The notes under the pieces are model-generated. The model saw nothing but the letters and a program-made list of their open reading frames with translations. It ran no database searches and was not told where the DNA came from. Shown one piece after another: positions 51,942 to 61,391 of a DNA stretch of 64,000 nt. Every line of letters begins with the position of its first letter. The stretch's first letter is position 1. A program made the translations under genes and the position numbers. Origin of the DNA: Chloracidobacterium sp. (GTDB lineage Bacteria > Acidobacteriota > Blastocatellia > Pyrinomonadales > Pyrinomonadaceae); the NCBI GenBank assembly GCA_016711345.1, contig JADJTD010000001.1, positions 2,666,001-2,730,000 on the forward strand. Direction: 5' to 3'.

Positions 51942-52304
51942 TCATTTTGCTAATGGCACAACCCGCGATTTGAGTATCTTTTTGTCTCGGGTCAAAAGTG
52001 GTATTCGCTCGACGATACTGGTTGCGGCGATCAACTCGTCAGCCGGATCAGATGCAAAATCTAATTTAGTACTCTGACGAGCTATCTGAATAGTTATCGG
52101 AATGATCGTTAGATGCCGCAAGACGCGGCGAAATGCAACGCTGTCCATATCGAGAGTCAGCCTCTTGAGTTGGACAAGTTTAGCCAATTCCCACAGGACG
52201 ATATCCGCCACTACCAGACTCTCTGCTAGAACGAGATCTTCTTCGCGAGGCGTTAAGTCGCCAGCGAGCGACGCCACCAGGATATGTGTGTCAAGATTCA
52301 GCAT
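51942..52304 (-). CDS. PIN-domain toxin (VapC-like), second module
   Basis: It is a 120-aa predicted metal-dependent RNase. Acidic residues are Asp in LNLDTHILVAS (about 5), Glu in VLWELAKLV (about 38), Asp in DPADELIAATS (about 86) and Asp in LLTRDKKIL (about 104). The ATG at 52304 overlaps the antitoxin gene by 14 bp; the longer ORF to 52334 would lie inside the antitoxin. Downstream it touches the TPR gene at 51937. Confidence 0.87.
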   Translation of the reverse strand: MLNLDTHILVASLAGDLTPREEDLVLAESLVVADIVLWELAKLVQLKRLTLDMDSVAFRRVLRHLTIIPITIQIARQSTKLDFASDPADELIAATSIVERIPLLTRDKKILKSRVVPLAK

Positions 52305-52524
52305 TCCATTTAACTCCGGTCGAGAAAATATCACCTGATACTGTAATCTGGCCTTTCATTGAGCCTATCAGCGTTGAATTATCGGCAGTTCCAAATGGAA
52401 TCACTTTGGCGATCGGCTTGCCTCGTTTTTCAACCACTATTCCCTCTGACCCAAGTTCATCGAATATCTGCAAACACTTGGCCTTAAATTCACTTGCACT
52501 TATGGTTTTTATTTTATTTTTCAT
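52291..52524 (-). CDS. Phd/YefM-type antitoxin
   Basis: It is a 77-aa antitoxin. The N terminus ISASEFKAKCLQIFDELGSE followed by VVEKRGKPIAKVIPF is the Phd/YefM DNA-binding fold; the C-terminal tail should block the PIN toxin encoded 14 bp into its end. It is likely to autoregulate the operon. The upstream gap before it is 47 bp from the next gene, so the promoter is short. Confidence 0.87.
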   Translation of the reverse strand: MKNKIKTISASEFKAKCLQIFDELGSEGIVVEKRGKPIAKVIPFGTADNSTLIGSMKGQITVSGDIFSTGVKWNAES

Positions 52525-52571
52525 AGCCGTTTGATCCTAACACATGACCAGTCACTTGACCAGTTATTTGT

Positions 52572-54794
52572 TCATTTTACAGCCTCCAAGTTAGCTGTAC
52601 TATTCAACCGCTCAATTTCTTTTATGAGGAAATCGAATTCGTTGAACGGGCTGCCGCCAGTACGCGACCAATGTACGCGGCCGCGTTTATCTATCAGGAT
52701 CGTCGAGTGCAACGCCATCTCTTCGAAATCATCGTAGGCTTTGAAACGCCGAGCGTTCTCATTTTTTGGATCTGAAAGTAACGGGAACGGCACGCCTAGA
52801 GACTTTGCTGTTTGAGCTAGCGCCGGATCCAGATCGGCACTTACGGCTAGTACCGTCGTGTTCAGGTCCGCGAGTTGCTGATTGCGTTTGATAACCTCTT
52901 TCAATTGCGTGAGGCAATGCTCGCAGTAACCGCCGAGATAAAAGATCAGAAGCACGTTCTTGCCGCGAAAGTCTTTTAGCGAAACGGTTTTCCCCTGAGC
53001 ATCGACGGCATTCAATTCAGGCGCTTCGAACGACTCCCAAACGCTCGGCCCAAGTTGTGTAAGTACCGTGCTTTTGTAATTGCGCTGCGGCCCGGGCGAT
53101 ACATCTTTTGGCTGTGCCTGCAACCCAACCGCTTTCGCCTGCGCCAGCCATTTCATTCCGGGCTCAGCGTCAGACCAGACGTGTAGAAGTCGCGCATAAG
53201 CTTCGGTTGCTTTTCCTTTGTCACCCAACGCGTTATGAGCTTCGACCAAGCCTGAAAGAGCAAAGCCGTCGTTGCGAACGATAGTTAGGGACTTTTCAAA
53301 AGCCGCAACCGCAAGCGACGGTGTTTTTTGATCAAGGTAAGCACGCCCGAGAGTGTTGTATAAAAGATTCGGCCACGGTGACGGATCGTCTTCGTCATCG
53401 AATCTCTCGGCCTGTTGTTTGGCTGCATCCGCGAGCAGCGTCAGGCCGTTTATCGTTTCACCTTTTGCCAACGCAAGCCGTCCGCGCAATTCGAGTGATT
53501 GGATCGTGTAATGATGCTCGAACCATTTGTTTTCGGGCTTCTCGATTTCTGTTTTGAGAGTAGAATGTGTGACGTAGCTTTTCGCAGCTTTCTCAATATC
53601 ACCGAGGCCGAGATGAGCGAGCGTTTCTATGTAAGCGCGAGTCAATTTATCACGCGTGTGGTCTTGCCAATTGAATGTCTTAGGATCAAGAACGTCGTTC
53701 CAGCGTTCAAATCTGACAAGAGCTCGTGACAAGGCGATCGTGCCCTGCGCGTGAGCGCTGTAGCGAGATGGATTGTTGTATTTAGGATCAAGCGGCGCAG
53801 CGAGCAATTGCTTTGCTCCGCTGATCGCGGCTTCGGGCATGCCAAGCTGTTCTTGAATGTAGCCGAGATAATTTTGATTGTGCGCGTAATTCCATGTATT
53901 GAACGGAAACACAAGGCGTTGACGCAAATATTGCTTTTCAACGCGCGTCGCCGAATCCATCGAGATCGCTGCCTCGTGCCACATGCCAATACTACTATAG
54001 ATGTGTCCCGGCATATGTTGCGCGTGACCGATGCCCGCCGCTACCTTGCCATAAGCTGCGCAACTGTCTAGCGCCTGATTGCCTTCCGGGCTGTCCCAGT
54101 TGTGAATACGGTAGTGATGCGCGCCGGGATGATTAGGATCGCGTGCCAGGACCTGCTGCATGATCAGATCCGCCGCGTAGCGATGCTCGCCGCCAATCTG
54201 GTCCAACGCGAAAAACGCCTTTGCCTCAAGGTCGTCGGGATACTTAATCACTAGCTGTTCGAGCAGATACATGAAACGCTTAGATCGCTTTTCATCGCTC
54301 GGATTATTGCCTCCTGCGTCAGCCGGCAGATCCGTTTGTCCGCGTGCTTCCCAAGCTTCGATATAGCGGCGTTCACGGTCGCTGACTTTATCTTTGCGTT
54401 TACTAGCTTCCTTTAGAAACTTGGGACTTCGCTCATCGCCAGCAGCTAACGACAACCCCCAGTAACACATCGCGCATTCAGGATCGAGCTTGAGCGCCCA
54501 GCGAAACGAACGCTCTGCCTCAAAGAACCAAAATGAATGCTGTAGCGCAATTCCTTGATTGAACCACTGTTGAACCTCAGGGTTTTTGGTTGTGATAGGG
54601 AAGTTGACTTTGCCGATGCCCGACATCACCCAAGGTTTTTCGCGCGGGCCGACATCAAAGCCTTCGCCATGCCGCGAATGCCCTGCCTTCCAAGCCTCGG
54701 CCGCGTTTAGCTTGTTGTCACTGCTTGCCTGTGCTGTGACCGAAAGACAGAACAAAATCAAAAGCCCCATCACTTGAAAGCTGCTTCGAATCAT
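52572..54794 (-). CDS. Secreted TPR protein with C-terminal AhpC/TSA thioredoxin-fold domain
   Basis: It is a 740-aa protein with a signal peptide (ending near SVTAQA). A long TPR region fills about 70-560 (FNQGIALQHSFWFFEAERSF, RWALKLDPECAMCYWGLSLA), followed by a thioredoxin-fold peroxiredoxin-like domain (about 590-735) with a CxxC-type active site in GYCEHCLTQL and VSADLDPALAQTAKSLGVPF. Such CxxC centres suit thiol-disulfide exchange more than peroxidase activity. AAAGGAGAAAC precedes the ATG. It follows a RibA-like gene; the link is not clear. Confidence 0.85.
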   Translation of the reverse strand: MIRSSFQVMGLLILFCLSVTAQASSDNKLNAAEAWKAGHSRHGEGFDVGPREKPWVMSGIGKVNFPITTKNPEVQQWFNQGIALQHSFWFFEAERSFRWALKLDPECAMCYWGLSLAAGDERSPKFLKEASKRKDKVSDRERRYIEAWEARGQTDLPADAGGNNPSDEKRSKRFMYLLEQLVIKYPDDLEAKAFFALDQIGGEHRYAADLIMQQVLARDPNHPGAHHYRIHNWDSPEGNQALDSCAAYGKVAAGIGHAQHMPGHIYSSIGMWHEAAISMDSATRVEKQYLRQRLVFPFNTWNYAHNQNYLGYIQEQLGMPEAAISGAKQLLAAPLDPKYNNPSRYSAHAQGTIALSRALVRFERWNDVLDPKTFNWQDHTRDKLTRAYIETLAHLGLGDIEKAAKSYVTHSTLKTEIEKPENKWFEHHYTIQSLELRGRLALAKGETINGLTLLADAAKQQAERFDDEDDPSPWPNLLYNTLGRAYLDQKTPSLAVAAFEKSLTIVRNDGFALSGLVEAHNALGDKGKATEAYARLLHVWSDAEPGMKWLAQAKAVGLQAQPKDVSPGPQRNYKSTVLTQLGPSVWESFEAPELNAVDAQGKTVSLKDFRGKNVLLIFYLGGYCEHCLTQLKEVIKRNQQLADLNTTVLAVSADLDPALAQTAKSLGVPFPLLSDPKNENARRFKAYDDFEEMALHSTILIDKRGRVHWSRTGGSPFNEFDFLIKEIERLNSTANLEAVK

Positions 54795-54918
54795 AAGTTT
54801 CTCCTTTGAAATCTATTGACGAGGTCGATGTGTTTGGCAGCATCGACATAAACACCCAAACTCCCGTATCCCTATTAAACAAAAAGTAAAAACACAGGCC
54901 AAAAGGGCACTGTTTCTA

Positions 54919-55425
54919 TTAAATCGGTGTGCGGACGCCGGTAACATTGATGTTGACCTGTCGCAGATCGTCGGCCTTTTCCGAACTGTTTGATAGCAAT
55001 ATAATTGATCTTACTTTAAGGTGGTTCAATATCTCAGCAGCCGGACGATAACTGCGTGCGTCGGACGAGTACCCCGCTTTTACATAGCCCTCAGCCTGAC
55101 CAAATTCCTTCTTATAAGGAATGCTCTCGATCAACGCAAGATGACCGTTGCCCTTGCCTTCCTGATCGAGCCAGATGATGACGCCCTTGCCTTCGCGTTC
55201 GATCAACGTCTGCGAGCCTTCCATCTCTTCGCGGCAAGTGCATTCGACGCTGTTGAATACATGAGCGCCTATGCAATGCGAATGTATCCGACAAAGAATA
55301 TCTTCGCCGCTTTCAACATTGCCCATCACAAGCGCGATCGACTCTTTCTGGCCATCGTAATAAAGAAATTCTGTGTATGTGCCAAACTTCGTTTTAAGTT
55401 CTCGCGTCGCAAGCCGAATATTCAT
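54919..55425 (-). CDS. GTP cyclohydrolase II-like (RibA family) protein
   Basis: It is a 168-aa stand-alone RibA-type protein. The three zinc Cys have the canonical spacing (HCIGAHVFNSVECTCREE: Cys, +11, +13), and the catalytic-region motif appears as LDQEGKGNGHL with DARSYRPAAEIL, both diverged from LRQEGRGIGL and DxRDYG-type sequences. It lacks the DHBP-synthase (RibB) domain and the usual longer C terminus. It may be a riboflavin-pathway enzyme or a derived paralogue acting on another substrate. It begins eight bases after the kinase gene, suggesting co-transcription. Confidence 0.78.
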   Translation of the reverse strand: MNIRLATRELKTKFGTYTEFLYYDGQKESIALVMGNVESGEDILCRIHSHCIGAHVFNSVECTCREEMEGSQTLIEREGKGVIIWLDQEGKGNGHLALIESIPYKKEFGQAEGYVKAGYSSDARSYRPAAEILNHLKVRSIILLSNSSEKADDLRQVNINVTGVRTPI

Positions 55426-55433
55426 TTGCTAAT

Positions 55434-58379
55434 TTATTTACGGGTATTTTTTATCAACACAATGTCCCGATTACGCGAGCCGCGAGCAACGGCGAGACGA
55501 TTGCCTTCTGCGTTCAACGCAAATTGTGCGATATGAAATTCATTGAATGCGGTTACTTGCGTGGGTTTCGATCCGTCAAGCGTCTGCGTCCAGATATTTG
55601 AAGTCGTGCCGAGTGTATTTACGAACAAAATGCCGTTACCGGCCTTATTCCACGCGATTCCGGCTCCCATATGCGTGGTGGGTGGCAAATCAATGATTTT
55701 TATCGGAGCGCCGCCGTCAATCGAAATAACGCCGAGTTTGAGATCTTTGTTTTTCTCAGCGATGAAATATGCGACTGATTTGCCGTCGCGCGAGATGACA
55801 GGCATCAAAGAATTCACATCCGTTAATCGGACGGCATCGCCGCCCGTTAGGGGAACTTTCCATATCCTCGATATGCCGGCTGCTCTGGTTGTGTAAACCA
55901 CCCAATCTGCATTAGACGAGACGGGAACAAAAGCAAGATCTGCGTTCTCAACAACGGGACGAACATCTCGCCCGTCGGAGTCCATCTGAAAAAACTTGTA
56001 GGGTCCTTGAATCGGCTCATTCGTAACGGGGTCGTTGTTTGGACCGAAGAAATTTATCCTGTCACCATCAACCGCAAGCGACGGATATAATTTCCCGAAC
56101 GTATAGCCGGTTGTTAAAGGCTTCGGATTGCCGCCGTCGGCATCCATTCGCCATATATTTTGTGCGCCGCCTTCGCTCGAAACAAAAACGATCTTGCCAT
56201 CCTTCGTCCACGATACACCGCGTTCTCCATCGTCGGCTCCCGTTTTTGAATTAATGCTGACGGTGCTGGAGAAGTCATTTTCAGTCGTCAGCCAAATGCC
56301 CATCGAATATTCCCGCTTGACGGCAACTATTGTTTGGGAATCGGCCGTTACACTGAAATCTTCATAACTGGAAAGATCATTCGTGACGTTTTGAACTTCG
56401 CCGCTTGGGTACGCAGCGTATCGGATTTGGTATCGCTGCCCCATATCGGCCGCATAGGGCGTATAAAGGATGCCTTTACCGTCGGTCGTCCACGCTAGCT
56501 GACTGACTCGAAGCAATTTTTCTTCCTGCAAGGGGATTCGCGTTTCGATCCCCGTCGCGACATCAACCACCGCAATTCCACCCGCGTAATATGCACCGCT
56601 TGTCAGCGTCGGGGCTGCGATCAGCCGCCCGTCTGGCGACCAGGAAACTTCCTCCGTGTAAACCTCCGGATATTTGCGCGTCTTTACAATGCGTTCATCT
56701 CCGCCCTGTTCATCAGTGATAATGATGGATTTATCGCCTTCTTGCGATCTGACAAAAGCGATGCTCTTGCCATCCGGCGAAAAAGATATCTGGCTGTCAA
56801 CGCCGGTTATGATCTTACGCCTATTGCGGCCCAGTGTCGTGATCTGAAAGAGCGAAGACGGATCGCCCGTTCCTTCCGTGCCTACAAAGTAAAGAAAGTT
56901 CCCATCGCGCGAAAATTTCAAGAAACTATATTTCGTTTTGTCGGGCGGAACGATCTGCGTGTCGCCCGCACTGCCAGTTTGCCGCAGCCAAAGGCTATGC
57001 CGTCCATCTTCGTCTTTGGCGTAGGCAATGTATTTCCCGTCGGGTGAAATGGCAACCGAAACAGCCAATCCATGTGCGGTAAGAACATCCAGTTTTGTTG
57101 ATTGAAAGTTGTTGACGGTAGAGCCTTGAGAATAAAAATAAGTCCAGTAAACGCCGACAGCCAGTCCCAAGATCAGAAGCGGTGCGACCAGCCAAAGTGC
57201 AGAAAATTTAAATCTCGACACGATCTCACTATTTGATCGCGTCGATGGAAAACCTTTATTCGGATCGGTCTGTAGGACGGTCTTGTTGGTAAACGCATAA
57301 TCGAACGAATCTGTCTGAGAATCGCGCAGAACATTTTTCAGATCGGTACGCAGATCGGTAAACGTCTGGTAACGCACATTACGATCTTTCTCCAGAGCAT
57401 GTTTGATTATCTGATCCAATGGCGCAGGAATTTCATCGTCTGATTCGCTTACCGAAGGCAGAGTTGTGTCGATAGTCGAATGGTTGGTTACCGAATTTTT
57501 TCCTCCGCCGAAAGGCACTTTGCCTGTTAGCATCTCATAAAGCACAACGCCAAAACTAAAAATATCTGTTCGCGTGTCGATCCTTTCTCCAAGCGCCTGT
57601 TCGGGCGACATGTAATTGATCGTGCCCATAACGCGATTCGGAGCGGTCAATTCGCGTGTGTCGAAATCGCCGGAATCAGGCGCCGTCAGTTTTGCCAACC
57701 CGAAATCCAGAACCTTTACGATGCCGTCTTCGCGGACCATGATATTAGCGGGTTTGATGTCGCGGTGAATGATGCCGACAGAATGCGCCGATTCGAGGGC
57801 GCCGGTTATCTGTATAGCAATATTAACGGCTTCACGCCACGAAAGCGGTTTGTCGGCGGTCAAATGACGGAGAGTGTGTCCGTCAACAAACTCGGTCGCC
57901 ATAAAACTGATATTTTCGGCTTCTTCGATCTCGTAGATCGTTATGATATTTGGATGGTTGAGAGCAGATACAGCGCGAGCTTCCTTTTCAAAACGCTTTT
58001 TGCGTTCACTGTCAGTAGAAAATTCCTGCGGCAGCAGTTTGAGAGCGACCTTGCGGCGAAGTTTTGTGTCTTCGGCGAGATAAACCTCACCCATTCCGCC
58101 TGTTCCCAAAAGCCTGATGATCTTGTAGTGGCTTATTTCTTTGCCCGCAAGGTTCGTTACGTTTTCCCTGTGTGCAAACATCTCAGCGGCGAGAGCTTCG
58201 GGCGCCGACTCTAAAAAATTGTCGGATGTATTCTCAAAAGTCAGCAGCGATTCGACCTCGCGGAGAAGATCGGCGTCAGAGCCGCACATTTTGTCGAGTA
58301 CAGCCGTACGCTCGTCGACCGGACTTTCAAGTACAGCGTTATAAATCTCCTCGATCTGTTTCAGCCTTTTGGAATCCAT
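55434..58379 (-). CDS. Ser/Thr protein kinase with C-terminal PD40 beta-propeller
   Basis: It is a 981-aa membrane-anchored Hanks-type kinase. The kinase domain (about 82-345) has the glycine loop LLGTGGMGEVYLAED, VALKLL (catalytic Lys), HRDIKPANIM and DFGLAKL. A TM helix (about 395-415) precedes an extracytoplasmic TolB/PD40 propeller (SPDGKYIAYAKDE, SPDGRLIAAPTL, GGDAVRLTDVNS). An N-terminal helix-rich segment (about 1-75) is typical of Acidobacteriota kinases in this class. The ECF sigma gene lies 15 bp upstream, a common pair, suggesting that propeller sensing is coupled to the kinase and transcription. Confidence 0.92.
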   Translation of the reverse strand: MDSKRLKQIEEIYNAVLESPVDERTAVLDKMCGSDADLLREVESLLTFENTSDNFLESAPEALAAEMFAHRENVTNLAGKEISHYKIIRLLGTGGMGEVYLAEDTKLRRKVALKLLPQEFSTDSERKKRFEKEARAVSALNHPNIITIYEIEEAENISFMATEFVDGHTLRHLTADKPLSWREAVNIAIQITGALESAHSVGIIHRDIKPANIMVREDGIVKVLDFGLAKLTAPDSGDFDTRELTAPNRVMGTINYMSPEQALGERIDTRTDIFSFGVVLYEMLTGKVPFGGGKNSVTNHSTIDTTLPSVSESDDEIPAPLDQIIKHALEKDRNVRYQTFTDLRTDLKNVLRDSQTDSFDYAFTNKTVLQTDPNKGFPSTRSNSEIVSRFKFSALWLVAPLLILGLAVGVYWTYFYSQGSTVNNFQSTKLDVLTAHGLAVSVAISPDGKYIAYAKDEDGRHSLWLRQTGSAGDTQIVPPDKTKYSFLKFSRDGNFLYFVGTEGTGDPSSLFQITTLGRNRRKIITGVDSQISFSPDGKSIAFVRSQEGDKSIIITDEQGGDERIVKTRKYPEVYTEEVSWSPDGRLIAAPTLTSGAYYAGGIAVVDVATGIETRIPLQEEKLLRVSQLAWTTDGKGILYTPYAADMGQRYQIRYAAYPSGEVQNVTNDLSSYEDFSVTADSQTIVAVKREYSMGIWLTTENDFSSTVSINSKTGADDGERGVSWTKDGKIVFVSSEGGAQNIWRMDADGGNPKPLTTGYTFGKLYPSLAVDGDRINFFGPNNDPVTNEPIQGPYKFFQMDSDGRDVRPVVENADLAFVPVSSNADWVVYTTRAAGISRIWKVPLTGGDAVRLTDVNSLMPVISRDGKSVAYFIAEKNKDLKLGVISIDGGAPIKIIDLPPTTHMGAGIAWNKAGNGILFVNTLGTTSNIWTQTLDGSKPTQVTAFNEFHIAQFALNAEGNRLAVARGSRNRDIVLIKNTRK

Positions 58380-58394
58380 AAAATTTCTTTGCTC

Positions 58395-58967
58395 TTATTG
58401 CGCAACAGATAATTCACGTAATAACCACGTTCGGGCGAAACGCCAGTCGCGTTTTACGGTGTCCGTTGATATTTTTAGGACCTCGGCAACTTCTTCATTG
58501 GTGATGCCGCCAAAATACTTCAGTTCAACGACACGGCTTTTTCGTTGATCCAGTGCAGCCAGATTTTTCAGGGCGTCATCGAGCGCGATTATGTCTTTTG
58601 AATGGTCCGCCGCCAAAGCAGTATCATCGGCGAGCGTAACTCTCTCCTGCCAACCGCCGCGTTTCTGGCTGCTTTTTGAACGTGCATAATCGACTAAAAT
58701 ATGCCGCATCGCCGCCGCCGCCACACCAAAGAAATGTGCCCGGTTTTGCCAGTTTGGTTCATCCTGTTTAGCAAGTTTTAGGTAGGCTTCATGAATCAAC
58801 TCAGTCGTTTGAAAAGTGTGTCCCGACGGTTGACGCCTCATATAATTTCTCGCCATCCGGCGCAGTTCGTCATAAACTAGCGGCATTAGCTGTTCCAGTG
58901 CCTGTTCGTCACCCTTTCCCCAATCAGCCAGCAAAAGAGTGATCTCATGCGAATCTGCGTTTTCCAT
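58395..58967 (-). CDS. ECF-type RNA polymerase sigma factor
   Basis: It is a 190-aa sigma-70 family ECF factor. Region 2 (about 25-95; LMPLVYDELRRMARNYMRR and FQTTELIHEAYLKLAK) and region 4 (about 130-185; SRVVELKYFGGITNEEVAEV with an HTH) are present, and no extended C-terminal domain is seen. It belongs to the subgroup found beside Ser/Thr kinase-propeller genes (TIGR02999-type). It sits 15 bp before the kinase gene and is likely regulated by it, since no anti-sigma gene is nearby. Confidence 0.93.
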   Translation of the reverse strand: MENADSHEITLLLADWGKGDEQALEQLMPLVYDELRRMARNYMRRQPSGHTFQTTELIHEAYLKLAKQDEPNWQNRAHFFGVAAAAMRHILVDYARSKSSQKRGGWQERVTLADDTALAADHSKDIIALDDALKNLAALDQRKSRVVELKYFGGITNEEVAEVLKISTDTVKRDWRFARTWLLRELSVAQ

Positions 58968-59160
58968 TTGTTTTGCGGCGAATTTCTATGCTGATTATAA
59001 AACAATAAAACCTTAAATAAAAAAGAATTGAGGCATGCACCTTTTTAGAGTTGGTTCTCGTTTAGCTAAGTAGAGAACAAAAAAAACGGCTATGCAGCGG
59101 CTTAATCGAGCGCGGCAGAGCGCCTAAAGAACCAGTTCGACAAATCAGGAGGAGAAAATT

Positions 59161-59640
59161 ATGAAATTCAAACAAAATAAAACAAGAAAGATGTTGTTGG
59201 CATTGGCTATTATGCTTGCGGCGCCGACCTTAATCCTGTGCCAAACGGGGTACAAGAACACCAAGAAAGGCGGGGCTGAGCAAGAAGTTCGGAAAACGAT
59301 CAGTGAGCTTGCAACTGCACTGGGCAAAAATGACACTGCCGCGCTCGACCGCATCTATGCTGATGATTACACATTCGTGGGCGATACCGGAACGATGATG
59401 AACAAGGCTGAACGCATTGCCTCTTTCAAGTCCGGCGACGTGAAATACGAATCGGTCAGCATCGAGGTGGCAAGAATGCACATTTTTGGAGACACCGCAG
59501 TGGCGGTTACCCATATCAAGACAAAATTTGCTCCCGAATCAAAAGTGTCCGGCGGCAAATTCGTCACAACAGCGACCTTCGTCAAGATAAAAGGCCGTTG
59601 GCAGTTGGTCGCCGCAGGCAACACACGTTTGGCAGATTAA
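59161..59640 (+). CDS. Secreted DUF4440 / NTF2-like protein
   Basis: It is a 159-aa protein with a signal peptide or anchor (about 11-28, ending near ILCQ). An NTF2-like cone-fold domain (about 42-155) includes VRKTISELATALGKNDTAAL, DRIYADDYTFVGDTGTMMNK and FVKIKGRWQLVAAGNTR. This fold binds small hydrophobic ligands or acts as an isomerase; DUF4440 function is open. AGGAGGAG precedes the ATG. It starts a co-directional group with the dimeric-barrel, SDR and monooxygenase genes. Confidence 0.85.
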   Translation: MKFKQNKTRKMLLALAIMLAAPTLILCQTGYKNTKKGGAEQEVRKTISELATALGKNDTAALDRIYADDYTFVGDTGTMMNKAERIASFKSGDVKYESVSIEVARMHIFGDTAVAVTHIKTKFAPESKVSGGKFVTTATFVKIKGRWQLVAAGNTRLAD

Positions 59641-59676
59641 TTACTTCCCAACAAAAACAAAAACAGGAGAAAAATC

Positions 59677-60132
59677 ATGAAAAACAAATTATTTTTAGTT
59701 ATCTCGCTCTTCATCATCACGCTGACAATGAGCATCGTCACATCCGCACAAGTCAATCGTCCGTACAGCAACGGTTCGGTTTGGGCCATTGGCGTAATCC
59801 AGATGAAGCCCGGTATGGAAACCGCCTATAAAAATTACCTCGCTACCGACTGGAAACGGAACCAGGAATCGATGAAGAAGGAAGGCATCATCCTTTCATA
59901 TATGGTTATCCAAACAGAAATGCACGGTGCCAACGACTGGAACATGCTGCTGTTGACTGAGTATAAAGACTTGGCAACATTTGAGGCCAATCAATCCAAA
60001 GCTGACAACCTCGCACAAACTGTGGTCGGTAACGACGCTGCACAAATGCAGGGCTATCGTGAACGTTTGTTGATCCGCGAAGTCTTAGGCAACCGCTTGG
60101 CGCGCGAGATCGTTCTCGAACCAAAGAAGTAG
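59677..60132 (+). CDS. Secreted protein, dimeric alpha/beta-barrel-like, unknown function
   Basis: It is a 151-aa protein with a signal peptide (ending near VTSAQ). The mature part (VWAIGVIQMKPGMETAYKNY, WNMLLLTEYKDLATFEANQS) has the beta-alpha pattern of ABM/NIPSNAP-like dimeric barrels, as does the monooxygenase at 61040; this is inference. AACAGGAGAAAA precedes the ATG. The following gap contains a CACAGAG palindrome. Confidence 0.72.
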   Translation: MKNKLFLVISLFIITLTMSIVTSAQVNRPYSNGSVWAIGVIQMKPGMETAYKNYLATDWKRNQESMKKEGIILSYMVIQTEMHGANDWNMLLLTEYKDLATFEANQSKADNLAQTVVGNDAAQMQGYRERLLIREVLGNRLAREIVLEPKK

Positions 60133-60146
60133 TTTCAGAACCAATC

Positions 60147-60220
60147 ACCACAGAGAACACAGAGAGCACGGAGAAATCAAAAATTGATTTGAACTCTGTG
60201 TCCTCTGAGTTCTCTGTGGT
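60147..60220. repeat. CACAGAG palindromic repeat, copy C
   Basis: ACCACAGAG is mirrored by CTCTGTGGT (ending 60220). Inner units AACACAGAG and GTCCTCTGAGTTCTCTG extend the stem. It lies in the gap between two co-directional genes. Confidence 0.85.
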
Positions 60221-60244
60221 AAATTCATTTCAGTCGGAGAGAAT

Positions 60245-61021
60245 ATGAATCAGAAAAGACTTGATGGAAAAGTGGCAATAGTCACCGGCGCAACCGGCGG
60301 CATCGGCGAGGCGACGGCAAAACGGTTTCTCGAAGAAGGCGCAAGCGTGATGCTCGTTGGGCGCTCGGCAGAAAAACTTGAAGAGACACGGGGGCGTCTT
60401 TCGGGTTTTGACAACCTGGCGACCTCGGTCGCAGACGCAACTAATGAACAGGCAACTGCCGCAGCTGTTGCCGCTACTGCCGAAGCCTTTGGCGGTGTTG
60501 ACATTCTGCTCGCAAACGCTGGCACCGAAGGCAATTTTGCTTCGATTGAAAGTATTACAACGGATGAATTTGAAAGCGTGTTGCGTACTAATGTAATTGG
60601 AGTTTGGTTGTCGATGAAATATTGTGTCGAACCTATGAAAAAGAGAGGCAGCGGATCAATGATCGCACTATCGTCGATCGCCGGGATGATAGCTTCACCG
60701 ACAATGGCACCTTACATCGCAAGTAAACACGCTGTCTACGGTCTTGTAAAAACGGCGGCGTTAGAGTTAGCCACCTTTAATGTTCGGGTTAATGCGATCG
60801 GTCCGGGACCTATTGACAACCGCATGATCCGTTCGCTTGAAACCCAATTCAATCCTGCTGACGCATCCGCAGCACATGATTTTATTATTTCAAAAATTCC
60901 AATGGCCCGCTACGGCACAAACGAAGAGGTCGCTAACCTCGCACTATTTCTCGCCAGCGACGAATCATCATATTGCACCGGCTCGATTCACATGATCGAC
61001 GGCGGATTTACCGCCGCATAA
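60245..61021 (+). CDS. Short-chain dehydrogenase/reductase, glucose-dehydrogenase/FabG-like
   Basis: It is a 258-aa NAD(P)-dependent SDR. VTGATGGIG (about 13-21), the catalytic Ser in LSSIAGM and YIASKHAVYG (Tyr about 158), and a C-terminal SDESSYCTGSIHMIDGGFTA match classical SDRs with the GG-terminal motif. TCGGAGAGAAT precedes the ATG. It shares its strand with the monooxygenase gene 18 bp downstream, suggesting a small oxidoreductase unit. The substrate is not readable. Confidence 0.9.
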   Translation: MNQKRLDGKVAIVTGATGGIGEATAKRFLEEGASVMLVGRSAEKLEETRGRLSGFDNLATSVADATNEQATAAAVAATAEAFGGVDILLANAGTEGNFASIESITTDEFESVLRTNVIGVWLSMKYCVEPMKKRGSGSMIALSSIAGMIASPTMAPYIASKHAVYGLVKTAALELATFNVRVNAIGPGPIDNRMIRSLETQFNPADASAAHDFIISKIPMARYGTNEEVANLALFLASDESSYCTGSIHMIDGGFTAA

Positions 61022-61039
61022 TTACAGACTGGAGAAAAA

Positions 61040-61348
61040 ATGAGTGACGAAAAAATTGTGCTGATCGCACGCCTAAAAGTAAAAGCCGACAAGATCGAGG
61101 AATTAAAAACAGCTGCGCTCGCAATCGTTGCGGATTCGCGTAATGAAGCAGGAAATATTAATTACGACATCCATCAATCCATTGAAGATGAAACCGTCTT
61201 TTTCTGGCACGAAACGTGGGTCAACAAAGACGCTATCGACGAACATTTTGCCACCCCGTTTTTTGGAGAGTTCTTTAAAGTCGTCGAAGAAGTTGCGGCT
61301 GAGCCGCCGCAGATAAATCTGACCAGAATGATCACCAATAAGGCTTGA
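61040..61348 (+). CDS. Antibiotic-biosynthesis-monooxygenase (ABM) domain protein
   Basis: It is a 102-aa single-domain ferredoxin-like protein. VLIARLKVKADKIEELKTAA, RNEAGNINYDIHQSIEDETV, HETWVNKDAIDEHFATPFF match the ABM/YgiN quinol-monooxygenase-like family, which acts without cofactors on aromatic or quinol substrates. GGAGAAAA precedes the ATG. It lies 18 bp after the SDR gene. Confidence 0.9.
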   Translation: MSDEKIVLIARLKVKADKIEELKTAALAIVADSRNEAGNINYDIHQSIEDETVFFWHETWVNKDAIDEHFATPFFGEFFKVVEEVAAEPPQINLTRMITNKA

Positions 61349-61391
61349 CCCGCGTTGAAAGTTTCAAATCTTGATCTTCACACGCTCACCG

